Source: JBGMEA01 sp041447245
Lineage (GTDB): Bacteria > Bacillota > Clostridia > Eubacteriales > Anaerofustaceae
Reading direction: 5' to 3'
Length of the DNA: 64,000 nt
NCBI GenBank assembly: GCA_041447245.1
Contig: JBGMEA010000012.1
Coordinates: 124,001-188,000, forward strand
Shown piece after piece: positions 57,856-64,000 of this stretch; within the stretch, counting starts at the first letter, position 1; each line of letters begins with the position of its first letter. A program made the translations under genes and the position numbers. The notes beneath the pieces are model-generated. The model had not been told where the DNA came from. It was given only the letters and a program-made list of their open reading frames with translations, and did no database searches.

Positions 57856-58581
57856 TTAAAAAATATTTTTCCGTTTGGAGTCCTTGGAGTTGGAGGCCTT
57901 GATGCTCAGATATTTCGTAGCAATATAAAAGATGGAATACTGAATGATATCTTCCGTATCAACCTGAGTAATCTTTTCGCTGATGTGGTAAACGGGAACG
58001 GTTTGTTGTATCGTCAGTTTTTCGCAGAGTTCATCCGACGGGAACGTAACGTTGATTTCAATGGATCGGTTAACGGAAAAAGCGAGTTTTTCATCGACAG
58101 GCTTCAGATAATCGGCATATTTGAGCAGGTCTTCCACGATCGGCTGATTTGGAATATATTGGAAATATATTCTTTCCAAGGCAATTTCGCGCTCGCCGGA
58201 GTAGAGGATGCGGATGATTTCTCCGATTTTGTCCGTTTCCTGTAAATGCAATACGCCTTGCATGAACGGCTCTGGGTATCTGATTTTTACGGAGAGCAGT
58301 TTGACTTTATCGATATGCACATTCAGTCCGTCATATTTGTTGAATTTAAACTGAAAGATATCCGTTTCCGGTTGGCAGATGAAATTCCCTTTCCCCGGCA
58401 CGGAATAGATGTATCCTTCATTGGAAAGAAGAGAAAGGCTTTTTCTGATCGTCATACGGCTGGCATGGTATTCGCTCATCAATGCGGATTCCGAGCTGAG
58501 CATGTCTCCCGGTTGATAGCATCCTTTTGCGATTTTCTCTTTCAGGCTGGATACGATAGCCAGATACAATACGTCACTCAC
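57856..58581 (-). CDS. GntR/HutC-family regulator of the methyl-transfer module
   Basis: This is a 241-residue regulator. The winged helix is at residues 1-70 (KIAKGCYQPGDMLSSESALM, HASRMTIRKSLSLLSNEGYI, VPGKGNFI), followed by a UTRA ligand-binding domain. It overlaps the corrinoid gene upstream by four bases, so it is made together with the system it likely controls. Two near-identical sites (57777 and 59254) lie in front of both transcription units and are candidate operators. The inducer would be a methylated substrate or its product; this is inference. Confidence 0.85.
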   Translation of the reverse strand: MSDVLYLAIVSSLKEKIAKGCYQPGDMLSSESALMSEYHASRMTIRKSLSLLSNEGYIYSVPGKGNFICQPETDIFQFKFNKYDGLNVHIDKVKLLSVKIRYPEPFMQGVLHLQETDKIGEIIRILYSGEREIALERIYFQYIPNQPIVEDLLKYADYLKPVDEKLAFSVNRSIEINVTFPSDELCEKLTIQQTVPVYHISEKITQVDTEDIIQYSIFYIATKYLSIKASNSKDSKRKNIF

Positions 58582-59225
58582 TGTTTATTCCCTTTCTTTT
58601 TTTCGGAAAGATAGCGTAAGCAAAAATCGACCCCTTCAAACATGCTGTTCGTCATATAGGTGACATAAGGAATTTTCAGGTATTTTCGATTCGCAACCGC
58701 ACCGCCGATAATCAGCGCTCGATCTGTCAGCAATTCTTCTTCATGCAGCTTCATTGCCAGCTCATGAAGATGACCGAGTGAGCTTGTCATAATGCAACTG
58801 ACTGCGATGATATCCGGATTGTATTGTCGGACTGCATCGATAAATTTTTCGATTTTGACATCCACTCCCAAATCGATGACGTGAATTCCCTGCGCGCGCA
58901 GCGAATCAATCATCAAATCCTTTCCGATATCATGAATATCTTCCAGAATCGTGCCAATGACAATGGTTCCTTTTGTTGCTGCCAGTTCATCATCCTGATA
59001 TAAATCAACCAGGGAAAAAATTTCCTTTGCAAGCATCCCGGATACAATCAGATCGGCGATGAAATACTCGGTGTTTTCATAGCGACTGCCGACTTCCTGC
59101 AACCCTTCCATAACCTGTTGATAAATTTCCATGGCAGGCACACCGTCCGCAACCATTGCAGATGCCATTTTTTCCGCTTCTTCCAGTTTCATTTGGGAGA
59201 TAAGCGCGGCAAGTTTTTTGTCCAT
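58578..59225 (-). CDS. Corrinoid protein 2 (methyl carrier)
   Basis: This is a second 215-residue cobalamin-binding methyl carrier. The cap has GLQEVGSRYENTEYFIADLI and the B12 domain has LEDIHDIGKDLMIDSL with the cobalt-ligand His; IIGGAVANRKYLKIPYVTY completes the fold. It diverges widely from corrinoid protein 1, so it may serve a different substrate methyltransferase that is not in this window. Start 59225 follows GAGGT; the longer frame to 59288 runs into the operator region. Confidence 0.9.
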   Translation of the reverse strand: MDKKLAALISQMKLEEAEKMASAMVADGVPAMEIYQQVMEGLQEVGSRYENTEYFIADLIVSGMLAKEIFSLVDLYQDDELAATKGTIVIGTILEDIHDIGKDLMIDSLRAQGIHVIDLGVDVKIEKFIDAVRQYNPDIIAVSCIMTSSLGHLHELAMKLHEEELLTDRALIIGGAVANRKYLKIPYVTYMTNSMFEGVDFCLRYLSEKKKGNKQ

Positions 59226-59253
59226 AATTACCTCGATATCAGAATATTTATTC

Positions 59254-59271
59254 ATACGTACGGGTATATAT
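59254..59271. promoter_or_regulatory. Candidate GntR operator 2
   Basis: The minus strand reads ATATATACCCGTACGTAT from 59271 to 59254, differing from operator 1 at two adjacent positions. It lies about 30 bases upstream of the corrinoid protein 2 start. Confidence 0.55.
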
Positions 59272-59374
59272 GTAACAGTATAGCACAACTATCAAATAGA
59301 TGTATATGAATTCAACATACAGATAAGCAATAAAAAAACGCATCCATAAAACAGATATGCGTTTCATTCAGAGA

Positions 59375-59450
59375 TGGTGACCCATGCGCGATTCGAACGC
59401 GCGACACCTTGATTAAAAGTCAAGTGCTCTACCAGCTGAGCTAATGGGTC
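59375..59450 (-). tRNA. tRNA-Lys (anticodon UUU)
   Basis: The minus strand folds as a complete tRNA: acceptor GACCCAT pairing with ATGGGTC, D arm AGCTCAGCTGGTAGAGCA, anticodon arm CTTGACTTTTAATCAAG with anticodon TTT, T arm CGCGCGTTCGAATCGCGC, discriminator A and an encoded CCA end (59377-59375). It is 76 bases long with CCA. Confidence 0.95.
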
Positions 59451-59542
59451 ACAATGATTGCCGATAACAGCTTTCATATTATACATTTAGGCAGAAATGA
59501 TGTCAAGGGGTATCGTTCTTTTTTTTATTTTTCATGAAGTTC

Positions 59543-59570
59543 TTGACTTCTAAATGATAACTATTATAAA
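59543..59570 (+). promoter_or_regulatory. Promoter and Fur/PerR-like box before the Fur-family gene
   Basis: TTGACT (59543-59548), 16 bases and TATAAA (59565-59570) would start transcription at about 59577, directly at the ATG at 59579. The overlapping sequence ATGATAACTATTATAA resembles a Fur/PerR box, which suggests autoregulation. Confidence 0.55.
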
Positions 59571-59578
59571 ATGATAAC

Positions 59579-60007
59579 ATGAATAATGAAATTTTGGAAA
59601 AGAAAGATGACATGGCTCAACAATTGAAGGATCACCGCTTAAAGGCGACTTCGCAACGTATTGCCGTGTTGTCCATTTTAAAAGAATCCAAGGATCACCC
59701 GAGTGCGGAAATGGTGATGGATCAACTCAGACAAAGAGGAATTCATATGTCTTTTGCAACGGTGTATAATGTTCTTGAGACTTTTGTGGAGGCCGGTTTG
59801 ATTGCAAAATTGGCGGGTTGCGATGAGATCATGAGATTTGACTACAATACCGATTTTCATATTCACCTCTACGATTCCGATACAGGAGCGATTAGGGATC
59901 ATATTGACGAAACGTTTTGCGAGTACCTTTCGGATTATGTCAAAAACCATTTGGCTTTGACGAAGAATATCGAAAAGATAGATTTGTTTGTTCAGATTAA
60001 AAATTAA
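59579..60007 (+). CDS. Fur-family metalloregulator (PerR-like)
   Basis: This is a 142-residue Fur-superfamily regulator: winged helix KATSQRIAVLSILKESKDHP and SFATVYNVLETFVEAGLIAK, then DFHIHLYDSDTGAIRDH in the metal-binding dimer domain. The CxxC zinc pairs typical of Fur and PerR are absent, so the structural zinc site is missing. The neighbouring rubredoxin suggests an oxidative-stress (PerR-like) circuit. The start is uncertain: ATG 59579 would give a nearly leaderless mRNA, and ATG 59612 has only a weak AAGAAAG site. Confidence 0.82.
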   Translation: MNNEILEKKDDMAQQLKDHRLKATSQRIAVLSILKESKDHPSAEMVMDQLRQRGIHMSFATVYNVLETFVEAGLIAKLAGCDEIMRFDYNTDFHIHLYDSDTGAIRDHIDETFCEYLSDYVKNHLALTKNIEKIDLFVQIKN

Positions 60008-60039
60008 ATATTTTCACAGAATGTATGGAGGATAACAGA

Positions 60040-60162
60040 ATGAAACGTTTTAAATGTACGGTATGCGGTTATATTCACGAAGGGGACGAAGCTCCGGATG
60101 TATGCCCGGTGTGCGGTGCTCCGAAAGATAAATTTGTCGAAATCGGTCCCGACGAAGAATAA
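60040..60162 (+). CDS. Small rubredoxin-like protein (40 residues)
   Basis: The reading frame MKRFKCTVCGYIHEGDEAPD continues with VCPVCGAPKDKFVEIGPDEE. Cysteines 6, 9, 22 and 25 form the two CxxC knuckles that bind one iron. At 40 residues it is shorter than classical rubredoxin (about 53) and resembles the rubredoxin domain of rubrerythrin. GGAGG at 60027-60031 gives strong support for the start. It follows the Fur-family gene by 32 bases and probably shares its transcript, which fits a peroxide or oxygen defence role. Confidence 0.9.
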   Translation: MKRFKCTVCGYIHEGDEAPDVCPVCGAPKDKFVEIGPDEE

Positions 60163-60216
60163 AACAAACGGATTAATCTTTCAGCAACAAAAGCAGTGTA
60201 TCAAATTGTCAGACTT

Positions 60217-60252
60217 AAAGCAGACATGAAAAGAAGAATGTCTGCTTTTTTA
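60217..60252 (+). terminator. Terminator after the rubredoxin gene
   Basis: A perfect ten-base-pair stem (60217-60226 with 60239-60248) and a T-run follow the Fur-rubredoxin unit. Confidence 0.85.
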
Positions 60253-60285
60253 TTGGGGGAAACATAGAATAAATTTCGCATGCCA

Positions 60286-60314
60286 TTGAATAAATTTGAA
60301 ATCAGAACTATAAT
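60286..60314 (+). promoter_or_regulatory. Sigma-A promoter of the aldehyde dehydrogenase gene
   Basis: TTGAAT (60286-60291), 17 bases and TATAAT (60309-60314). The 85-base leader holds a small inverted repeat of unknown role (TAAGCAA and TTGCTTA). Confidence 0.7.
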
Positions 60315-60399
60315 AAAGCCGAAGTAAGCAACTTTCAATCAAGCTACTTGCTTAGCATCGCGGTACTGACTGAAAATTATATCAAGGAGGAAATACAGA

Positions 60400-61881
60400 A
60401 TGGAAAAATTAATGGATGACAATTACAAATTGTTCATCAACGGGAAATGGGTGGATGCTAAGGACAGAGCAACATTTCAAACTTTCTGCCCTGCAGACGG
60501 ACGTCTGCTTGCAACATGCGCGGAAGCGACAAAAGAAGATGTGGATGATGCGGTGAAGGCTGCCTGGGCGGCTTGGGAATCATGGAAAGACGTTCCGCCT
60601 ATCGAACGGTCGGATATTCTTTTGAAGATTGCCGATGTAATCGATGCCAATGCGGAAAAGCTTGCCATGATCGAAAGTCTGGACAACGGGAAACCGATCC
60701 GCGAAACGATGGCCATCGATATCCCGTTCAGTGCGGATCATTTCCGTTATTTCGCAGGCGCCATCCGTACGGAAGAAGGCAGTGCGACAATGCTGGACAA
60801 CAATACATTGAGTTTGATTCTCAGAGAACCGCTCGGTGTGGTAGGACAGATTGTTCCCTGGAATTTCCCGTTTTTGATGGCTGCGTGGAAACTTGCGCCT
60901 GTGCTTGCTGCAGGAGACTGTACGGTGTTCAAACCTTCCAGTTATACCTCTCTGAGTGTACTGGAGCTGGCGAAACTGGTTCAGGATATTTTGCCGCCGG
61001 GCGTGTTTAATGTCATTACAGGAAAAGGTTCAAAAGCCGGAAATTATATTCTGGAACATCCTGGATTCCGAAAACTTGCGTTTACGGGTTCCACCGATGT
61101 CGGGTGTTGTGTGGCTCAGGCTGCGGCAGATAAGCTCATTCCGTCTACGCTGGAACTTGGAGGAAAGTCAGCCAATATTTATTTTTCCGACTGCAAATGG
61201 GATATGGCAATGGACGGTGTGCAGCTTGGGATTCTGTTCAATCAGGGTCAGGTCTGCTGTGCGGGTTCCCGCGTATTTGTGCAGGAAGATATTTATGACC
61301 GGTTTGTACAGGACGCAGTGGAACGTTTTAACAGTGTCAAAGTAGGGATGCCGTGGGAAAAAGATACGGTGATGGGTTCTCAGATTTATGAAAAACACCT
61401 TCAGGATATTTTGGATTGTGTGAAAGAAGGAGTAAGCGAAGGCGCAAAAATTGCCTGTGGCGGCAAACGCCTGACGGAAGGCGGATTGGACAAAGGCTGC
61501 TTTATGGCTCCGACGTTGCTTGTCGATGTGACAAATGATATGAAAGTTGCACAGGAAGAAATTTTCGGACCGGTTGCCGTGGTCATTAAATTCAAAACAG
61601 AAGAAGAAGTCATTAAAATGGCAAATGACAACAAATACGGATTGGGCGGTGCTGTATGGACAAGAGATATCAACCGAGCCATTCGTGTTTCCCGTGCAAT
61701 CCAAACCGGGCGTATGTGGGTGAATACGTATAATTCTATCCCCGCAGGGGCTCCGTTTGGCGGTTATAAACAATCGGGAATCGGGAGAGAAACGCACAAG
61801 GTGATTTTGGATCATTATACCCAAATGAAGAATATCATGATCAATCTCTCCGAATCTCCGTCGGGATTCTATAAAGCGTAA
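60400..61881 (+). CDS. NAD(P)-dependent aldehyde dehydrogenase
   Basis: This is a 493-residue member of the main ALDH superfamily (betaine/phenylacetaldehyde/ALDH1-like). The oxyanion-site Asn is in VPWNFPFLMAAW, the catalytic Glu in LELGGKSANIYF and the catalytic Cys in FNQGQVCCAGSRV. APFGGYKQSGIGRETHKVIL is the typical C-terminal block. AAGGAGG precedes ATG 60400. It is a single gene with a strong promoter. The sequence does not fix the substrate; a longer-chain or aromatic aldehyde is likelier than acetyl-CoA-linked acetaldehyde because it is not the AdhE type. Confidence 0.92.
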   Translation: MEKLMDDNYKLFINGKWVDAKDRATFQTFCPADGRLLATCAEATKEDVDDAVKAAWAAWESWKDVPPIERSDILLKIADVIDANAEKLAMIESLDNGKPIRETMAIDIPFSADHFRYFAGAIRTEEGSATMLDNNTLSLILREPLGVVGQIVPWNFPFLMAAWKLAPVLAAGDCTVFKPSSYTSLSVLELAKLVQDILPPGVFNVITGKGSKAGNYILEHPGFRKLAFTGSTDVGCCVAQAAADKLIPSTLELGGKSANIYFSDCKWDMAMDGVQLGILFNQGQVCCAGSRVFVQEDIYDRFVQDAVERFNSVKVGMPWEKDTVMGSQIYEKHLQDILDCVKEGVSEGAKIACGGKRLTEGGLDKGCFMAPTLLVDVTNDMKVAQEEIFGPVAVVIKFKTEEEVIKMANDNKYGLGGAVWTRDINRAIRVSRAIQTGRMWVNTYNSIPAGAPFGGYKQSGIGRETHKVILDHYTQMKNIMINLSESPSGFYKA

Positions 61882-61907
61882 CATATAATTAGAGAAGTTT
61901 TATGCAG

Positions 61908-61943
61908 GCAGAGAAGTCGCTGAGTTCACAGCGGCTTCTCTGC
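61908..61943 (+). terminator. Long hairpin after the aldehyde dehydrogenase gene
   Basis: A 15-base-pair stem with one G-U pair (61908-61922 with 61929-61943) and a six-base loop. It lacks a T-run, so termination is uncertain; it may stabilise the mRNA end. Confidence 0.5.
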
Positions 61944-62124
61944 TGATAAGAAGTGAAAAAGATGTTTGGCTTTTTAGTGATGCGAAGTACAAGCCTGCTG
62001 GGGTTAACGGTTGTTTCCTGATTAAAATTCATAAATCATCTTGTAAATGTCGGTGCTTTCCATTATTATGGTAAAATAGTTTCGATATAAATGCAACTGA
62101 ATACCTACTTGGCGGAGTTTGTGG

Positions 62125-62790
62125 ATGTCATACCGAAATACATGGAAAAGAGTAATTGATCTTGCGCTGTCTTTGATTGCGTTTCTTGTTTTGTTACCGA
62201 TTTTTTTCTTGTTGGCGGTTATGATAAAAATTGATTCTCGGGGACCGATTTTGTTTCGTCAGGAACGTTGCGGAAAAAAAGAAGAACCATTTCAGGTTTT
62301 GAAATTCCGTACGATGTATGCCGATACGCCAAAGAATATTCCGACAGGGCAGTTGGATAATCCGGATTTTCATATTACCCGTTTCGGGAATTTTTTACGC
62401 AAAACCAGTTTGGATGAATTGCCGCAGATCATCAATATTATCAAGGGCGAAATGAGTATCGTCGGACCGAGACCTTTGATTTATGAAGAGAAAGAAGTTC
62501 TTCGGCTGCGCGGGATCAATCATGCTGCCGAGTTGTCTCCGGGGCTGACCGGATGGGCACAGATCAACGGCAGAGATGTGATGCCTCCGGAAGTAAAGGC
62601 TCAATATGATGGAGAATATTATCAAAGATTAAGCCCCCTGTTTGATATGAAAATTTTTTTCCGTTCGATTGCTTATGTGCTGAGACGTGACGGGATTCAT
62701 GAAGGAAAGATCCGATATGATGAGTCTATCGAAACAGATCGGGATTCCGATCATGTTCGGAAAGGAAAAGAACCATCTGAAAAGCATTGA
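62125..62790 (+). CDS. Bacterial sugar transferase (initiating glycosyl-phosphate transferase)
   Basis: This enzyme transfers a sugar phosphate to undecaprenyl phosphate to start glycan synthesis (PglC/WcaJ/EpsL family). One N-terminal re-entrant helix (VIDLALSLIAFLVLLPIFFL) is followed by GPILFRQERCGKKEEPFQVL, the catalytic KFRTMYAD and GEMSIVGPRPL blocks, and LSPGLTGWAQINGRD. GGCGGAG seven bases upstream supports ATG 62125. The 221-residue length is the short, catalytic-core form. A terminator follows, so it is transcribed apart from the next gene. Confidence 0.92.
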   Translation: MSYRNTWKRVIDLALSLIAFLVLLPIFFLLAVMIKIDSRGPILFRQERCGKKEEPFQVLKFRTMYADTPKNIPTGQLDNPDFHITRFGNFLRKTSLDELPQIINIIKGEMSIVGPRPLIYEEKEVLRLRGINHAAELSPGLTGWAQINGRDVMPPEVKAQYDGEYYQRLSPLFDMKIFFRSIAYVLRRDGIHEGKIRYDESIETDRDSDHVRKGKEPSEKH

Positions 62791-62815
62791 GCGAGACGAA
62801 GTTTCGCTCTTTTTG
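62789..62815 (+). terminator. Terminator after the sugar transferase gene
   Basis: A six-base-pair stem (62789-62794 with 62804-62809) with extra inner pairs and a five-T run. Confidence 0.65.
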
Positions 62816-62938
62816 TTAGTGCTGAACGGATAAACGTTATCTGTGTTTTGCTCTCTATTTCCTGAAACAATTGTTTTTTGTGGACTTTTTTTTTTACATA
62901 TTATATGATAGTGATAATTCTATAGGGAGGGTTGACAA

Positions 62939-64000
62939 ATGGATTTATTCGAAAAGTGTTATCAATATACAGATGTGAAAGAAGCGAAAACGTCAGGTAT
63001 TTATCCTTATTTTCATGCATTGGAAACCGGGCAGGATACCGAAGTGCTTATGGACGGTCATTCGATCATTATGATCGGATCAAACAATTATATGGGGTTG
63101 ACAAGCGATCCCCGAACGATTGCCGCATCAAAAAAAGCACTGGAAGAACTGGGCACCGGATGCTCCGGTTCAAGATTTCTGAACGGGACATTGAAGTTGC
63201 ATGAACAACTGGAAACCGAGCTGTCCGACTTTTTTTCCAAGGAAGCCGCCATCACGTACAGCACCGGATTTCAGACCAATTTGGGGATTATTTCCGGGCT
63301 GGTGGGATACCATGATTACATCATCAACGATTCGGAAAATCATGCAAGCATCATTGACGGATGCCGTCTCAGTTTTGCGAAGAAAACGCTGAAATACAAA
63401 CACAGTGATATGGATGATTTAAAGCGGGTTCTGGAACGCATTCCGCAGGATGCGGGAAAATTGATCATCACGGACGGCGTTTTCAGCATGAGCGGAGATA
63501 TTGCGAAATTGCCTGATATTGTCGCGCTTGCAAGAGAATACGGAGCCAGAATTATGGTGGATGATGCTCACGGCGTCGGAATGATCGGAGAGTGCGGCAG
63601 AGGAACTGCAAATTATTTCGGATTGGAAAAAGAAATCGATCTGATTATGACCACGTTTTCGAAATCGCTGGCATCGTTGGGCGGGTGCATCGCCGGAGAT
63701 CAGGATGTCATTGATTATGTCAAGCATAAATCAAGACCGTTTATCTTCAGCGCTTCGATACCGCCGGCAAATGCTGCAGCTGCTTTGGAAGCGTTACGAA
63801 TCATCAGAAGCGAACCGGAACGGCAGAAAAACCTGATCAATATATCAAATTACATGAGAAGCAAGCTCAAGGAATTCGGTATTCCGATATTGGATGGGGA
63901 GACGGCGGTGATTCCGATTTTCACATATGATCTGGAACGGACGTTTTTGATTACCAACGCGCTCTTCGAAAAAGGCGTGTATGTCAATCCGGTCATTCCT
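62939..64000 (+). CDS. Alpha-oxoamine synthase, serine palmitoyltransferase-like (3' end missing)
   Basis: This is a PLP enzyme of the KBL/AONS/SPT family, which condenses an amino acid with an acyl-CoA or acyl-ACP. The region HALETGQDTEVLMDGHSIIM, then IGSNNYMGLTSDP, is close in pattern to bacterial serine palmitoyltransferase. GTGCSGSRFLNGT, the PLP-contact VDDAHGVG and the Schiff-base Lys in TTFSKSLASLGG are present. AGGGAGG eight bases upstream fixes ATG 62939. The frame is open to the window end after 354 codons, about 40 residues short of full length. Sphingolipid-type or 2-amino-ketone products are possible. Confidence 0.88.
   Translation, partial: MDLFEKCYQYTDVKEAKTSGIYPYFHALETGQDTEVLMDGHSIIMIGSNNYMGLTSDPRTIAASKKALEELGTGCSGSRFLNGTLKLHEQLETELSDFFSKEAAITYSTGFQTNLGIISGLVGYHDYIINDSENHASIIDGCRLSFAKKTLKYKHSDMDDLKRVLERIPQDAGKLIITDGVFSMSGDIAKLPDIVALAREYGARIMVDDAHGVGMIGECGRGTANYFGLEKEIDLIMTTFSKSLASLGGCIAGDQDVIDYVKHKSRPFIFSASIPPANAAAALEALRIIRSEPERQKNLINISNYMRSKLKEFGIPILDGETAVIPIFTYDLERTFLITNALFEKGVYVNPVIP

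Noticed and set aside
1..64000. CRISPR arrays, rRNA genes and complete insertion sequences.
   Set aside because: No regularly spaced direct repeats, rRNA sequence or intact transposase was seen.

Overview
The window reads as the chromosome of a flagellated, nitrogen-fixing, anaerobic Bacillota bacterium of the class Clostridia. The evidence is moderate GC, AGGAGG ribosome sites, clostridial flagellar and chemotaxis gene sets (CheC, CheD, FapA, FlhO/FlhP-type rod proteins), and a nif cluster built like that of Clostridium pasteurianum: nifI1 and nifI2 between nifH and nifD, a fused nifN-B, a split homocitrate synthase and a thioredoxin-like 2Fe-2S ferredoxin. Corrinoid methyltransferases suggest use of methylated or methoxylated substrates. 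The genus cannot be fixed from sequence alone.

Region 1 (1-28 kb) is motility. A plus-strand operon runs flhB (cut by the window edge), flhA, fliA, two rod/hook genes, fapA, cheC, cheD, a ParA ATPase and a ComFB-domain protein. It converges on minus-strand genes: a FliK-like gene, an FlhB-like gene, cheW, a PilZ gene, and fliD-fliS-fliT-like-cheW. From a divergent point, cheA-cheR-cheB runs forward. A small decayed patch follows (sigma-factor relic and a DUF1648 membrane gene), then three tandem chemoreceptor genes. At least six sigma-28 type promoters (TAAA, 15 bases, then a CCGATAT-like box) sit in front of cheA, cheW, fliD and all three receptors, so FliA in this window probably drives them.

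Region 2 (28-33 kb) is mixed housekeeping: a SARP/BTAD regulator with a degenerate GGDEF-like tail, an SRAP DNA-crosslink protein, an Ldh2-family dehydrogenase, ribosomal protein L25/Ctc and a TetR-type regulator.

Region 3 (33-48.7 kb) is nitrogen fixation: an AnfO-family gene and an unrecognised repeat protein with a cysteine-rich tail, then nifH-nifI1-nifI2-nifD-nifK-nifE-nifNB-ferredoxin-nifV(omega)-nifV(alpha)-modA-modB-modC. Nitrogenase, cofactor assembly, homocitrate supply, an electron carrier and molybdate uptake are encoded together. nifH has a consensus sigma-A promoter, but a terminator-like hairpin lies between that promoter and the gene. This suggests control by attenuation or antitermination.

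Region 4 (48.7-54 kb) is AT-rich foreign DNA: a zinc-ribbon membrane protein, an FRG-domain protein, and the tail-fibre and lysis end of a prophage. The holin and M23 lysin look like one fused gene broken by two single-base shifts at homopolymer runs.

Region 5 (54-59.3 kb, minus strand) is a corrinoid methyl-transfer module: two corrinoid proteins, a UroD-type methyltransferase, a methyltetrahydrofolate methyltransferase, a CobW-type GTPase, a His-rich protein and a GntR regulator, with two near-identical candidate operators.

Region 6 (59.3-64 kb) holds tRNA-Lys, a Fur-family regulator, a 40-residue rubredoxin, an aldehyde dehydrogenase, a sugar transferase and the start of an alpha-oxoamine synthase cut by the window end.
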